Of a stretch of DNA of 64,000 nucleotides, positions 42,313 to 52,755 are shown in pieces. The notes below the pieces were generated by a model. It made no database searches. It had not been told where the DNA came from and saw only the letters and a list, made by a program, of their open reading frames with translations. The number at the start of each line of letters is the position of its first letter. Position 1 is the first letter of the stretch. The DNA comes from Aeromonas lusitana (GTDB taxonomy: Bacteria; Pseudomonadota; Gammaproteobacteria; Enterobacterales; Aeromonadaceae), in the NCBI RefSeq assembly GCF_002812985.1, contig NZ_PGCP01000001.1:123031-187030 (forward strand). Reading direction: 5' to 3'. A program made the position numbers and the translations under genes.

Positions 42313-43713
42313 TTAGGCGTGGGCCTGGCTGCGCTTGGGTAACAGCAGGTTCATGATGATGGCGGTGAGGCCGCCGGTGGCGACGCCGTAGGAGAGCACG
42401 CTCCTGGCGAGCTCCGGCAGGTGTTGCAGCACCTCGGGCACCTGGGCGACACCGAGCCCCATGGCGAGCGAGACCGCCAGTATCATCAGGGCGCGGCGGT
42501 CCAGCTCCTCGCGGGAGATGATGCGCACCCCGGCGGCGGCGATTGTGCCGAACATGACGATGGTCGCGCCGCCGAGCACGGGTTCGGGTATCTGCTGCAC
42601 CAGGCTCGCCACCGCCGGGAACAGGCCGAGCAGGGCGAGCATGGCGGCGATGAAGAGGCCGACGTGGCGGCTGGCCACCCCGGTCAGCTGGATGACGCCG
42701 TTGTTCTGGGCGAAGGTGGACATGGGGAAGGTGGAGAAGACAGCCGCCAGCATGGAGTTGGCACCGTCGGCCAGCACGCCTCCCTTGATCCGCGCCATGT
42801 AGACGGGCCCTTCCAGGGGTTCGCCGGAGATATCGGAGGTCGCCGTCATGTCACCGATGGCTTCCAGCGCCGTCACCACGAAGATGATGGCGAGCGGCAC
42901 GAACAACTGCCAGTCAAAGCCAAGGCCGTAGTGCAGCGGGATGGGCACCATCACCAGGGGACCCTCGAAGGTCGGTGGGCTCACCTTGCCGAGCAGCAGG
43001 GCGGCGGCGTAGCCCACCAGCATGGCGAGCATGATGGCGGAGAGGCGCAGCCAGGGGTTGCGGCTGCGCTGCAGCAGCACGATGAGGCCGAGCACCAGCA
43101 GGGAGAGGAAGAGATTGGTGTGGCTCGCGAAGCTGCCATCGGCGAGCGCGCCGTAGCCGCCTCCCATGCTGATGAGGCCCACTTTTATCAGGGTCAGGCC
43201 GATCAGCAGCACCACGATACCGGTCACCAGCGGCGTGATGATCCGTTTGACCAGGTGCAGGAAGCGGCTCATCACGACGATTGTGAGGGCCGCCGCCAGC
43301 ATGGTGCCGAACAGGGTGCCCAGCAGATCCTCGGTGGGCATGGCCGCCTGCTTGAGAGCGAGGCCGGAGGCGATGATGGGACCTAGGAAGTTGAAGCTGG
43401 TGCCCTGCACCGACAGCAGGCCGGAGCCGAGGGGGCCGAAGCGACGGGTCTGGATGAATGAGGCGATGCCGGACATGACCAGGGACATGGAGACGATATA
43501 GCGGGTGTCGGCGGCGGGGAGACCGAGAGCATTGGCGATGATGAGGGGCGGGGTGATGATGGCGACAAACATGGCGAGCATATGCTGCAGGGCGGCGAAC
43601 AGGGTCTGGGGCAGAGGCGGGACCTCCTCTATGCCGTAGACCAGCTCGCTGTGGGGGCGCCTCGGGGGATGTGTCTCTGCGATGGGGGCGCGCGAAACGG
43701 CAGCCTGTTCCAT
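42313..43713 (-). CDS. xanP: Xanthine permease (NCS2 family)
   Basis: A 466-residue purine symporter closely following E. coli XanP. Fourteen predicted helices, the N-terminal [29 protein letters not shown], and the substrate motif [14 protein letters not shown] are conserved. It imports xanthine with protons; uric acid is a less likely substrate. GAGG lies before the ATG. Upstream sequence has two PurR-like sites, suggesting repression by purines. It is divergent from a diguanylate cyclase gene. Confidence 0.92.
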   Translation of the reverse strand: MEQAAVSRAPIAETHPPRRPHSELVYGIEEVPPLPQTLFAALQHMLAMFVAIITPPLIIANALGLPAADTRYIVSMSLVMSGIASFIQTRRFGPLGSGLLSVQGTSFNFLGPIIASGLALKQAAMPTEDLLGTLFGTMLAAALTIVVMSRFLHLVKRIITPLVTGIVVLLIGLTLIKVGLISMGGGYGALADGSFASHTNLFLSLLVLGLIVLLQRSRNPWLRLSAIMLAMLVGYAAALLLGKVSPPTFEGPLVMVPIPLHYGLGFDWQLFVPLAIIFVVTALEAIGDMTATSDISGEPLEGPVYMARIKGGVLADGANSMLAAVFSTFPMSTFAQNNGVIQLTGVASRHVGLFIAAMLALLGLFPAVASLVQQIPEPVLGGATIVMFGTIAAAGVRIISREELDRRALMILAVSLAMGLGVAQVPEVLQHLPELARSVLSYGVATGGLTAIIMNLLLPKRSQAHA

Positions 43714-43797
43714 AAATACCTCAAATTTTGTGGGGAGGGGGAGAAAATTTGGGCGCTATTGTAGTGATTGAAATGAGGCTTTCCAGCGTTAATTGAG

Positions 43798-43838
43798 CAG
43801 GAAACGGTTTATTTCTGGATGGGTTGAAACGTTTGCGC
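43798..43838. promoter_or_regulatory. Two PurR-like sites upstream of xanP
   Basis: Windows 43798-43813 and 43823-43838 each match 8 of 11 fixed positions of the PurR consensus, with the central AAACGNTTT core. They are 25 bp apart and 85-125 bp upstream of xanP. Weak on their own, supported by the purine transporter. Confidence 0.4.
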
Positions 43839-43957
43839 GCGGTGATTATGATCTGCCGGTTTGCGTGGCGGCCTCGGGCGATAAATCTGCTCCGTTGCGC
43901 TCCATCTCGGTGCGTACGGTGTAGAATGAGCGCTCAGTTGTCATATGGAGACTCTGG

Positions 43958-45088
43958 ATGCTGAAGTTGTCGGAGTTTTGGAGTGCCAAGGCACATTCCG
44001 AAGATTTTACCCTGACCCGGATGGGCTTCATGACGGTGCGCCTTCGGCTGCTGACCTGTCTGCTGATGATTGGGCTCCCCGCCTGGGCGCTGGTGGACTG
44101 GCTGACCCTGACCCCCAGCCAGTTCGATGCCCTGCTCAAGGCCCGTGTCTTCTGCCTGCTGGCGCTCTCGCCGCTCATCCCCCTCTCTTATCTGATCCAT
44201 TTCAAGCGGGTGCGCATGAAACTGGCCCTCGGCTATCTGATGGCGGTGATGATGCTGTTCTCCCTCATCTGCCTGCGCACCTTCGGCTCCGAGCAGGAGC
44301 TGCAGGCGGGCTACATGGCCTTCCCCTATTTGCTGATCAGCCTGTTCGCCATCTTCCCCATCCCCCTCTCCCTCGGCCTGCAACTGGCGGGGGGCATCCT
44401 GGTCACTATGCTGGCGGGCAACTGGTGGTTGACGGAGCAGCCGCTCTGGAGCCTGCAGACCCTCAACCAAGTCTGGCTGCTGGCCCTGTTCACGGTCGCG
44501 AGCGCCTGGGTACAGTGCGGTCAGCTCAACATGCTGCTGCAGCTCTACCGGGAGTCCACCACGGACGAGCTCACCGGCATGATGAACCGGCGGCTCCTGA
44601 TGAAGCAGATCGAGCAGGCCAGGGCCAATCTGCTCGCCAAGCAGAAACCCTTCGTGGTGTTGCTGCTGGATCTGGATCGCTTCAAGCGCATCAACGACAC
44701 CTATGGCCACCTGGCGGGGGATGCGGTGCTCAAGGAGGTGGCGGCGACCCTGAGCGAGCAGCTGGAGCCCGGCATGGTGCTCGGTCGCTACGGCGGGGAA
44801 GAGTTTTCCATCCTGTTGCCGGGGTGCGGCGATCTGGTCCAGGCCAAGCGGGTGGCCGAGCGGATGCGGGTGGCGGTGGAGGCACGGCTGGTGAAGAGTC
44901 CCACCTCAGATGAGCTGCTGGAGGTGACGGTGAGCATAGGCCTGACCCTGGCTCGGCGCGGTGAGGGCATAGAGGCGCTGCTGAACCGGGCCGACGAGTG
45001 CCTCTACCTGGCCAAGATGGCGGGGCGCAACTGTGTCATCGACGAGAGCGCCCTGCTGAGCAAACCCATTAACGCCAGCGTGGCCTGA
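43958..45088 (+). CDS. Membrane diguanylate cyclase
   Basis: A 376-residue GGDEF protein. Five or six helices (about 25-200) with short loops form an integral-membrane sensor without a periplasmic domain. The C-terminal domain has [30 protein letters not shown] and the active loop [13 protein letters not shown]. The position for an RxxD inhibitory site reads EPGM, so product inhibition through that site is not expected. It makes cyclic di-GMP; the input signal is unknown. Confidence 0.92.
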   Translation: MLKLSEFWSAKAHSEDFTLTRMGFMTVRLRLLTCLLMIGLPAWALVDWLTLTPSQFDALLKARVFCLLALSPLIPLSYLIHFKRVRMKLALGYLMAVMMLFSLICLRTFGSEQELQAGYMAFPYLLISLFAIFPIPLSLGLQLAGGILVTMLAGNWWLTEQPLWSLQTLNQVWLLALFTVASAWVQCGQLNMLLQLYRESTTDELTGMMNRRLLMKQIEQARANLLAKQKPFVVLLLDLDRFKRINDTYGHLAGDAVLKEVAATLSEQLEPGMVLGRYGGEEFSILLPGCGDLVQAKRVAERMRVAVEARLVKSPTSDELLEVTVSIGLTLARRGEGIEALLNRADECLYLAKMAGRNCVIDESALLSKPINASVA

Positions 45089-45299
45089 CGCATTTAACTC
45101 CTTGGCATTCGCCGCCGCGGGCATTCGACATGATTGCCCCGGCGGGATCCCCTCTTCCTACCCTGTAGCCCATAAAAGGGTCTTCTTTGACCCCATCTTC
45201 GCTCAATTCGCAAGATTATTAACAGTTTCGTCATTGGCTACGAAAGCGGCTTCTATCCTGTTACAGGGTGAAATTGTTGGGATCTCAAGGAGAGAGTGC

Positions 45300-46799
45300 A
45301 TGACGACAACCGCCGGTTTTAGCAGCCATTATCGTAATGGCGATCGCATCATGCTGGGATTGCTCTGGTTTACGCTGCTTTGTTCTGCTGGATTGGCGCT
45401 CTGGCACAATACCTGGCTACAGACCGCCCTCATAGGGGCGCCGGTCTGCCTAGTCCTGACGGCCCTCTACCGGGTACTGGCGGGGACCCGCACCCTGCGC
45501 TGCCTCATCGGGGTCGGGCTGATGGTGATGGCGGCGCTGCACATCAATCAGGCGCGAGGGGTCATCGAGATCCATTTCGGCATCTTCGTGTTGCTGGCGG
45601 TGCTCACCTTCTATCGGGACTGGTTGCCCATAGTGATTGCGGCGGCGGTGATCGCGGTGCACCACGTCCTGTTTCATGTGCTGCAGCACGCCGGCTTCCC
45701 CGTCTATGTGATGGCGACCCACGGCGGCTGGGGCATGATCTTCCTGCACGCCTTCTACGTGGTGGTGGAGAGCGTGATCCTCATCTATTTGGCGAGCCTG
45801 AGCCTGGCGGATGCCACCGAAAACCAGGAGGTGCTGGACAAGGTGCTGGTGGCGGCCAATCAGCTCAACAAGGGTTCCGGCATGTATGCGGCGTCCCAGG
45901 AGGTCAGGCTCTCCTCCGGGCAGCGCTTCGATCACTTCCTCGAACAGGTTTCCAACCTGGTGGACGGTGTGGTGCGCGACAGCCGCAGCCTGGGGGAGCT
46001 GAGCCGGGATCTCTCCCGGGTGGGCAGCACACTGGAAGAGGGCGCCCAGCATCAGCTAGATGAGGTGGCGCGGATGAGCGATTCCATGGGACTGATGCTC
46101 ACGGCCATGGAGGAGATTGGCGGCCACGTGGAGCACACATTGCAGTGCGCCGGCGAGGCCAGCGATCAGGTGGGCAAGGGGCGAGAGACGGTGGATCAGA
46201 CCCGGCAAGACATCTTGGTGCTGGCGACCAGCATCAATGATACCGATCAGACGGTGCAGTCCCTGGCACAACAGAGCGAGCAGATAGGCCAGGTGCTGGC
46301 GGTGATCCACGACATCGCCCAGCAGACCAACCTGCTGGCGCTCAATGCCGCCATCGAGGCGGCGCGAGCGGGCGAGCAGGGGCGCGGCTTTGCGGTGGTG
46401 GCCGAAGAGGTGCGCAGCCTGTCCGAGAAGACGTCCGTGTCCACCAGCGAGATCAAGCTCATCATCGAGCAGTTGCAGCAAGGCAGCCGGCAGGCCGCCA
46501 GCGCCATGCACCTCAGTCGGGAGGGGGTGGAGCGCTGCGTCTCGGCCAGTCAGGCGGCGGTTCGCATGTTGCAGGTGGTGGCGGACGACATCACCAAGAT
46601 CAACCGCTTCAACGGCCTGATCTCGGCCACCACCCAGCAGCAGTCCAGGGTATCGGTGGAGATAGGCGAGCGCCTGCACAGGGTACAGCAGATTGCCGAG
46701 TGCAACGCCGGCAACATAGGCGCCCTGACCCAGAGCAGCCAGTGCCTGCCGCCCCTGGCCGCCCGGCTGGAGAATCTCGGCAAGGCCTTTCACGAGTAG
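45300..46799 (+). CDS. Methyl-accepting chemotaxis protein with histidine-rich membrane sensor
   Basis: A 499-residue chemoreceptor. About six helices (residues 17-165) form a membrane-embedded sensor with no periplasmic domain and no HAMP domain. This region holds nine histidines: 36, 81, 92, 121, 122, 126, 130, 141 and 150. The cytoplasmic coiled coil has the kinase-control tip [22 protein letters not shown]...[13 protein letters not shown], which binds CheA/CheW. AAGGAGAG lies before the ATG at 45300; the longer frame from 45102 lacks a site. Confidence 0.94.
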   Translation: MTTTAGFSSHYRNGDRIMLGLLWFTLLCSAGLALWHNTWLQTALIGAPVCLVLTALYRVLAGTRTLRCLIGVGLMVMAALHINQARGVIEIHFGIFVLLAVLTFYRDWLPIVIAAAVIAVHHVLFHVLQHAGFPVYVMATHGGWGMIFLHAFYVVVESVILIYLASLSLADATENQEVLDKVLVAANQLNKGSGMYAASQEVRLSSGQRFDHFLEQVSNLVDGVVRDSRSLGELSRDLSRVGSTLEEGAQHQLDEVARMSDSMGLMLTAMEEIGGHVEHTLQCAGEASDQVGKGRETVDQTRQDILVLATSINDTDQTVQSLAQQSEQIGQVLAVIHDIAQQTNLLALNAAIEAARAGEQGRGFAVVAEEVRSLSEKTSVSTSEIKLIIEQLQQGSRQAASAMHLSREGVERCVSASQAAVRMLQVVADDITKINRFNGLISATTQQQSRVSVEIGERLHRVQQIAECNAGNIGALTQSSQCLPPLAARLENLGKAFHE

Positions 46800-46844
46800 C
46801 CGAGCAAGGGGACAGAACCGCTCATCTTGGCGGGCCAGAAACGC

Positions 46845-46871
46845 AAGATGCCACCCCAGGGGTGGCATCTT
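46845..46871. terminator. Hairpin between the chemoreceptor and yciN
   Basis: A 13-bp inverted repeat (46845-46857 with 46859-46871) between convergent genes. No strong T tract on either side. Confidence 0.5.
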
Positions 46872-46889
46872 CGCAAGGCCGAGCGGCGC

Positions 46890-47138
46890 TTAACGCAGGC
46901 GATACTTGCCTGACAACTGCTGGGCCAGCAGCTTGAACATGTTGAACACCGCCATGGTCTTGCCGGTCGGGGTGCCATCCTCGCCGAGGAAGAACTCCCC
47001 CTTGAACACCAGGATCTCCCCCTTCTGCTCCACCGAATCGGCGTGCATGCCGTGGATGAAGTCCTCGTGGTTCTTGATGATGCCGTTGGCCATCTCCAGC
47101 AGGGCAGTCTCGGTGATCAGCTCTTTTTCTGGTTGCAT
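46890..47138 (-). CDS. yciN: YciN-like (DUF2498) protein
   Basis: An 82-residue cytoplasmic protein matching the YciN family. The pattern ETALLEMANGIIKNHEDFIHGM, EILVFKGEFFLGEDGTPTGKTMAVFNMFKLLAQQLSGKY follows E. coli YciN closely. Function is not established. AAGGAG precedes the ATG by the normal distance. It stands alone between a chemoreceptor and a MATE exporter, convergent with the first. Confidence 0.9.
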   Translation of the reverse strand: MQPEKELITETALLEMANGIIKNHEDFIHGMHADSVEQKGEILVFKGEFFLGEDGTPTGKTMAVFNMFKLLAQQLSGKYRLR

Positions 47139-47260
47139 GCTCGTCTCCTTAAACGACTACTGACAGGGCATGGTGTCCCTGCCGCTGATTGAAGAGGGAC
47201 CCAGCATACTGCAAAGAGGGTTTTTCTGTCATTGATGTGACCCCGCATTTTGCCCGCTCA

Positions 47261-48640
47261 TCAGCCCATCACCAGGTTTTTGAGCCAGCGGCGCTGGCGA
47301 ATGCGGCGCTGCACCAGCAGCACCTTGGAGAGCTCCTCCAGCAAGACCACGGCCACCACCCAGGAGAGGGACCAGCCGAGCAGGCTGACCGCCGCCCAGG
47401 CGAGCGGCAGGCCGATGCACCACATGCCGATGATGTCGATGAAGATGCTGTAGTTCACATCGCCGCCGGAGCGCAGCACCCCTATGATGCCCACCATGTT
47501 GAACACCTTGAGCAGCATGCCGAGGCACATGATGCCGAGCACCTGACCCGCCTCGCCCATCAGCTCCGGGGGCAGATTGCCCACCCACTGTAGCAGATTG
47601 GTCTGCAGCAGCCAGACGGCGATGCCGACCAGCAAGGCGCCTATGGGGGCAAGCAGCAGGAACAGCTGAGAATGCTGCCATGCGGCATCATATTCCTCTG
47701 CCCCGAGCCGGTGACCGAGCAGGGTGGAGCAGGCCACCGCCAACCCGAAGAACAGGGAGATGAGAATGCTCTCCAGGGTCCCGAGGGTGGTCATGATGGC
47801 CAGGGAATCGGTGCCGAGATGGGCATAGAGGAAGCCATACAGCAGCATGCCAAAGGCCCAGAGGCCGTCGTGCAGCAGCAGCGGCAGGGCGATCAGGGTG
47901 AAGCGCACCACCTCCTTGCGCTTGAAGGCCGCCAGCCAGTCCGGCTTGCGCGGCACCAGTCTGGACTCCTGGCGCAGCACATAGAGAAGCAATAGTGCGG
48001 TTTGCAGCAGACGGGAGATGGTCGTGCCCCAGGCCGAGCCCGCGACCCCCATGGCCTCGAAACCCAGGTTGCCGAAGATGAGGGCGTAGTTGAGGATGAC
48101 GTTGGTTATGATGGCGATGATGCCGATGCGGGTCGGCGCCGCCGCGTTGCCTACCGAGCGCAGGGCCGCTTCCAGCGGCACCACCACGGCGGTGCAGAGG
48201 ATGGTGGCACCTGTGATCATCAAAAACTCATCCGCCAGGGCGCGCAGTTCGGGATCCTGGCTGGCAAAGCCGAGCACGCTGCCCGGTGAGAGCACATAGA
48301 TGAGGGCGAACGGCAGGCTCACCAGCAGGGCGCCGACCAGCGCCAGCGCCAGGGAGCGGCGTACGCCGGCCAGATCCCCCCGGCCGTAATATTGCGCCGC
48401 CAACACCGAGACCCCGCCAGAGAGGCCCGCTATCACCAGCAGGTTGAAGAAGAAAACCCGGTTACCCAAGCCGACGGCCGCCACGGCCGTGGTGCCAAGC
48501 TGGCTCACCATCATGATGTCGATGAGACCCAGCAGGGAGAACATCATGGATTGCAGCGAGACCGGCAGGGCCAGTCGCCACAATCGCGTCATGAACTCGC
48601 GGTCGGTGGTTTGTTTTAAAATCGCTTGCCAATAATTCAT
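47261..48640 (-). CDS. MATE-family efflux transporter
   Basis: A 459-residue inner-membrane exporter with twelve helices in two related halves. MATE features include LALPVSLQSMMFSLLGLIDIMMVSQLGT at the N-terminus and the matching ALPLLLHDGLWAFGMLLYGFLYAHLGTD entry of the second half. It exports drugs or metabolites with Na+ or H+; substrate is unknown. It is divergent from an AraC regulator at a 120-bp gap, which may control it. Confidence 0.93.
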   Translation of the reverse strand: MNYWQAILKQTTDREFMTRLWRLALPVSLQSMMFSLLGLIDIMMVSQLGTTAVAAVGLGNRVFFFNLLVIAGLSGGVSVLAAQYYGRGDLAGVRRSLALALVGALLVSLPFALIYVLSPGSVLGFASQDPELRALADEFLMITGATILCTAVVVPLEAALRSVGNAAAPTRIGIIAIITNVILNYALIFGNLGFEAMGVAGSAWGTTISRLLQTALLLLYVLRQESRLVPRKPDWLAAFKRKEVVRFTLIALPLLLHDGLWAFGMLLYGFLYAHLGTDSLAIMTTLGTLESILISLFFGLAVACSTLLGHRLGAEEYDAAWQHSQLFLLLAPIGALLVGIAVWLLQTNLLQWVGNLPPELMGEAGQVLGIMCLGMLLKVFNMVGIIGVLRSGGDVNYSIFIDIIGMWCIGLPLAWAAVSLLGWSLSWVVAVVLLEELSKVLLVQRRIRQRRWLKNLVMG

Positions 48641-48760
48641 ATCTGTTAACCGGGTTGGTAAAAGATGACATATTTCGAGGGTATGATAGGCGCGAGTCCG
48701 GGCAGACCCACTGTGAGCGACTCTCGGTTTTCTTGTGCAAAACTATCTTGTTGAGGTGCC

Positions 48761-49618
48761 ATGAGCTTTGCGAGCGAATGTCTGGAAATCGCCCCCGGCT
48801 GCGATGAGCGCATGCTGGGGCGCGAGGGGCTGCCCCTGCTCGGCGAGGCGGGCATCTTCCTGACCGGTCTCTCCCACATTCGGGATCACTACCTCATCCG
48901 TCGCAACCGGCCCGAGTTCCACATCCTGATGGTGAGCCACGACGAGGGGGGCGTCCTGCTCACCGACGGCGGTGAGCAGCCCATACCGGCCGGGGCCCTG
49001 GTGTTTTTGCCCGCTGCCGTGCCCGGTGGCCTGCGCCTCGCCGGGGAGCGCTGGCAGACCAGCTGGATCCTGCTGGACGACGTGCCGCGCTGGCGCCACC
49101 TGCACCGGCTCGGTCATCGCATCTGGCAGGGGGAGGAGGGGGAGCAGCTCTATCACCTGCTCAGCCTGATGCAGGGGGAGGGGGTGAGATCGCCGCTGCA
49201 GCCCCAGCTGCTCAGCCTGCTGCTGGCGCTGCTTGACAGAGCCTTGCAGGGGGAGGTGCGTGGCACTCCTGAGCTGCGGTTGCAGGCGCTGTTTCGGCGG
49301 GTGGAGGCGCGTCTGGACGAGCCCTGGAGCGTGGCCCTGCTGGCAGACCAGATGGCCTGCTCAGTGCCGCACCTGCATCGGCTCTGCCGGCAGGCGTTTG
49401 GCATGGGCCCCATGGCCTGGTTGACCCAGCTTCGGATGAACAAGGCGCGCCAGCTGCTGCTCTACACCAACTGGCCCCTCGGCGAGCTCGCCAGCCGGGT
49501 CGGCTACAGCGATGGGGCGAACTTTGCGAACCGCTTTCGTCGCCTCACTGGTCAGACCCCGGGGGCCTTTCGTCGACTGGGTCGCAAACCTTTTGCAACG
49601 GATGTGCAAACTCTTTGA
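48761..49618 (+). CDS. AraC-family transcriptional regulator
   Basis: A 285-residue regulator. An N-terminal cupin-like ligand domain (about 1-170; FHILMVSHDEGGVLLTDGGEQPIPAGALVFLPA) leads to two helix-turn-helix units (LADQMACSVPHLHRLCRQAFG and LGELASRVGYSDGANFANRFRRLTGQTPGAFRR). It is divergent from the MATE exporter and followed 55 bp downstream by maeA. The exporter, maeA or a sugar gene elsewhere are all possible targets. GAGGTG lies before the ATG. Confidence 0.92.
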   Translation: MSFASECLEIAPGCDERMLGREGLPLLGEAGIFLTGLSHIRDHYLIRRNRPEFHILMVSHDEGGVLLTDGGEQPIPAGALVFLPAAVPGGLRLAGERWQTSWILLDDVPRWRHLHRLGHRIWQGEEGEQLYHLLSLMQGEGVRSPLQPQLLSLLLALLDRALQGEVRGTPELRLQALFRRVEARLDEPWSVALLADQMACSVPHLHRLCRQAFGMGPMAWLTQLRMNKARQLLLYTNWPLGELASRVGYSDGANFANRFRRLTGQTPGAFRRLGRKPFATDVQTL

Positions 49619-49673
49619 AATTAGTGACGCAAGCCCATAGGATCGGCGGGCCACACAGTCAAGGTACAGATCC

Positions 49674-51371
49674 ATGTTTGAAGAAGATAATAATCAGAAA
49701 CGTCCTCTCTACATCCCCTACGCCGGTCCGGCCCTGCTGGAGACCCCATTGCTCAACAAGGGCAGCGCCTTCACCAGCGAGGAGCGCAGCAGCTTCAACC
49801 TGGAAGGCCTGTTGCCCCAGAACATCGAAACCATCGAAGAGCAGGCGGTGCGCGCCTATCGCCAGTTCATGGCGTTTGGCAACGACATGGACAGACACAT
49901 CTATCTGCGCAACATCCAGGATACCAACGAGACCCTGTTCTACCGCCTGCTGACCAACCATTTACCCGAGATGCTGCCGGTCATCTACACCCCGACCGTG
50001 GGCAAGGCGTGCGAAGAGTTCTCCAACATCTATCGCCGCGCCCGTGGCCTCTTCATCTCCTATCCGGACAAGGACAGGATCGATGACATGCTGCAAAACG
50101 CCACCAAGCAGAACGTCAAGGTGATCGTGGTCACCGACGGCGAGCGGATCCTGGGTCTCGGCGATCAGGGCATCGGCGGCATGGGCATTCCCATCGGCAA
50201 GCTGTCGCTCTACACCGCCTGTGGCGGCATCTCCCCGGCTTACTGCCTGCCCGTGGTGCTGGACGTCGGCACCAACAACCAGCAACTGCTGAATGATCCC
50301 TTCTACATGGGCTGGCGCAATCCGCGCATCTCGGGGGAGGAGTACGACGAGTTCGTCGATGCCTTCATCCAGGCGGTCAAACGCCGCTGGCCCGAGATCT
50401 TGCTGCAGTTTGAAGACTTCGCCCAGGGCAACGCCACCCCCTTGCTCAACCGCTACAAGGATGAGCTGTGCTGCTTCAACGACGACATCCAGGGCACAGC
50501 CGCCGTCACCCTGGGCAGCCTTATCGCCGCCTGCAAGGCGTCTGGCGCCAAGCTCTCCGAGAAGCGGGTCGCCTTCCTCGGCGCCGGCAGCGCGGGTTGC
50601 GGCATCGCCGAGCAGATAGTGGCGCAGATGAAGGCCGAAGGGCTGACGGACGCCGAGGCCCGTGGCCGGGTCTTCATGGTGGACAGATTCGGCCTCATCA
50701 CCGACAAGATCCCGAACCAGCTGCCGTTCCAGCGCAAGCTCTCCCAGCCGGTGGAGCGCATCCTCGACTGGCCGGTGGGGGACAACATCTCCCTGCTGGA
50801 GGTGATGGAGCACGGTCGCCCGGATATCCTGATCGGGGTCTCCGGCCAGCCGGGTCTGTTCACCGAAGAGGTGGTCAAGACCATGCACAAGCACTGTGCC
50901 CGTCCCATCATATTCCCGCTCTCCAACCCCACCTCAAGGGTGGAAGCGACCCCGGCGGATCTCATTCGCTGGACCGACGGCCAGGTGCTGGTGGCGACCG
51001 GCAGCCCGTTCGCACCTGTGGAGCACAAGGGCAAGCGCTACGTCATCGCCCAGTGCAACAACTCCTTCATCTTCCCGGGCATAGGCCTTGGGGTCATCGC
51101 CTCCGGCGCCAACCGGGTGACCGACGCCATGCTGATGTCGGCCAGCCGCGCACTCGCCGAGTGCTCGCCTCTGGTGAAGGGGGAGGAGGGCTCCTTGCTG
51201 CCGGATCTGGCGGACATCCATCAGGTCTCCCGCTACATCGCCAAGATGGTGGCCAAGACCGCCATGCTGCAAGGCAAGGCGGTGCAGACGCCGGATGAGG
51301 TGATAGACCAGGCCATAGAGGCGAACTTCTGGCGACCGGAATATCGCCGCTATCGCCGCACCTCCTTCTAA
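49674..51371 (+). CDS. maeA: NAD-dependent malic enzyme
   Basis: A 565-residue malic enzyme (E. coli MaeA/SfcA type) converting L-malate to pyruvate with NAD+ reduction. It has the full N-terminal region ([18 protein letters not shown]), [49 protein letters not shown]...NDDIQGTAA, and the nucleotide motif [11 protein letters not shown]. It is a second copy of the activity seen at 8990-10540. It is a single-gene unit closed by a strong terminator. Confidence 0.97.
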   Translation: MFEEDNNQKRPLYIPYAGPALLETPLLNKGSAFTSEERSSFNLEGLLPQNIETIEEQAVRAYRQFMAFGNDMDRHIYLRNIQDTNETLFYRLLTNHLPEMLPVIYTPTVGKACEEFSNIYRRARGLFISYPDKDRIDDMLQNATKQNVKVIVVTDGERILGLGDQGIGGMGIPIGKLSLYTACGGISPAYCLPVVLDVGTNNQQLLNDPFYMGWRNPRISGEEYDEFVDAFIQAVKRRWPEILLQFEDFAQGNATPLLNRYKDELCCFNDDIQGTAAVTLGSLIAACKASGAKLSEKRVAFLGAGSAGCGIAEQIVAQMKAEGLTDAEARGRVFMVDRFGLITDKIPNQLPFQRKLSQPVERILDWPVGDNISLLEVMEHGRPDILIGVSGQPGLFTEEVVKTMHKHCARPIIFPLSNPTSRVEATPADLIRWTDGQVLVATGSPFAPVEHKGKRYVIAQCNNSFIFPGIGLGVIASGANRVTDAMLMSASRALAECSPLVKGEEGSLLPDLADIHQVSRYIAKMVAKTAMLQGKAVQTPDEVIDQAIEANFWRPEYRRYRRTSF

Positions 51372-51392
51372 GGGGCGGCAACAGCAATGCAG

Positions 51393-51418
51393 AAGGGATG
51401 CTCAGGCATCCCTTTTTT
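51393..51418 (+). terminator. Intrinsic terminator after maeA
   Basis: Stem AAGGGATGC (51393-51401) with GCATCCCTT (51406-51414), loop TCAG, then six Ts. Confidence 0.9.
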
Positions 51419-51449
51419 GTGCACGGCTGCGGTTGGAAAGGAGGGTTGG

Positions 51450-52526
51450 TTATTGCGCCGGTTGTTCGGCGGCGGGCTCTGTGACGGCTGCAGGGGCTGC
51501 GTCGGCGGCGGCCTGAACCCCGGTGACACGTACCTCGACCCGGCGATCCGGGGCCAGGCAGTCGATGAGAGCGGCCCTTGCCTTGACCGCATCACACTGG
51601 GTGCCGGTCACCGGGTTGCTCTCGCCACGCCCCTCGATGCTGACCTTGTCGGCGGGCAGCCCCTTGCCGATGAGGAAGTCCGCGACCGTGCTGGCACGGG
51701 CTTCGGACAATGCCTGATTGTTGGCATCCGAGCCGATGCGATCCGTGTAGCCCATCACCACGGCGCTGCCATCCTTGGGTTTGATGTTGACGATCTGCTG
51801 GTACAGATCCTCCAGTGCACTCATGCCTTCAGGTTTCAGCTCCGCCTTGCCAAAGGCAAACAGCACATCCGAGCTCAGGTTGAAGGTCTGATCCACGGGC
51901 ACAGGTGCGGGGGGCGGCGCGGCGACGATGGGCGCGGCCACCGGTATCGCGGCGACGGTGCGGTTGGGGTGCAGCACCAGCTCTATGGTGGCGGCGCTGA
52001 TGTTGCTGACCCAGCGCTGGGTGCCGCTGTTGATCTTGCCGTTGTCAGGGTCATCCCCGACCCGTACCAGATAACGGTAACGGGCCTGGATATCGACCCA
52101 GTCGTGCAGCTTGGCGGTGAACCCAAGGCCCGCAAGGGGAGCCAGGTTGTCATCGCCGCCGTTGATGGATTTGACGTGATAGATGTAGCCGCCACCCTCG
52201 GCGAACACCGAGAAGATGTCACCGAGTGGCAGGCGGCCTATCACCGACAGGGTGGCCCCCTGGCTGCTGAAGTCGTTGCCTGCGATATCCCAATCACCGG
52301 TCGACAGGTAACCGAGCTCGGCCCCCAGGTTCTCGGTGAAGTTGTAGCCCCCAAAGGCGGTGATGGCGGTGGCATCCTTGCTGACGTCCTGACTGAAATC
52401 GCCAAGATCATGGGCGATGGCCCAGCCGCCCCCCGCCCCCAGATACCAGTCGTGAACGGGCGCCGCCTGAGCCGCCCCCGTCGCCAATGCCAATGCAATC
52501 CACACGGGTTTCAGTCTTATGTTCAT
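51450..52526 (-). CDS. OmpA-family outer membrane protein, third and most diverged copy
   Basis: A 358-residue porin. A signal peptide (ending GAAQAAP) is followed by an eight-strand beta-barrel (starting DWYLGAGGGWA), a proline/alanine-rich hinge (about 190-215), and a C-terminal OmpA domain (NLSSDVLFAFGKAELKPEG; YTDRIGSDANNQALSEARA) that binds peptidoglycan. An alanine-rich tail (VQAAADAAPAAVTEPAAEQPAQ shortened here) follows, absent in the two neighbouring copies. GAGGAAA precedes the ATG. Confidence 0.93.
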   Translation of the reverse strand: MNIRLKPVWIALALATGAAQAAPVHDWYLGAGGGWAIAHDLGDFSQDVSKDATAITAFGGYNFTENLGAELGYLSTGDWDIAGNDFSSQGATLSVIGRLPLGDIFSVFAEGGGYIYHVKSINGGDDNLAPLAGLGFTAKLHDWVDIQARYRYLVRVGDDPDNGKINSGTQRWVSNISAATIELVLHPNRTVAAIPVAAPIVAAPPPAPVPVDQTFNLSSDVLFAFGKAELKPEGMSALEDLYQQIVNIKPKDGSAVVMGYTDRIGSDANNQALSEARASTVADFLIGKGLPADKVSIEGRGESNPVTGTQCDAVKARAALIDCLAPDRRVEVRVTGVQAAADAAPAAVTEPAAEQPAQ

Positions 52527-52709
52527 CGCGTTTCCTCGTCGATGTTGGGTGTTATAGGGCTCCCAGCCCTTTGTTATGGCTAACCACCATTATGTATAGG
52601 CGATATAAGGGGTTTAACCATTTAAGTGACGCATCTATATGGAGAATTTGTGAGAAGGCAGGCAAGTTTTATGGTTTTTTGCGGGCAGGAGAGGAAGAAA
52701 AAGGGGATT

Positions 52710-52737
52710 AAAAAAGGGGCCGCACGGCCCCTTTTTT
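52710..52737. terminator. Terminator between the second and third OmpA genes
   Basis: A 13-bp inverted repeat with A and T runs on both sides (52710-52722 with 52725-52737), immediately after the second OmpA gene on the minus strand. Confidence 0.9.
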
Positions 52738-52755
52738 CAGACATGGGCGTCTGGC

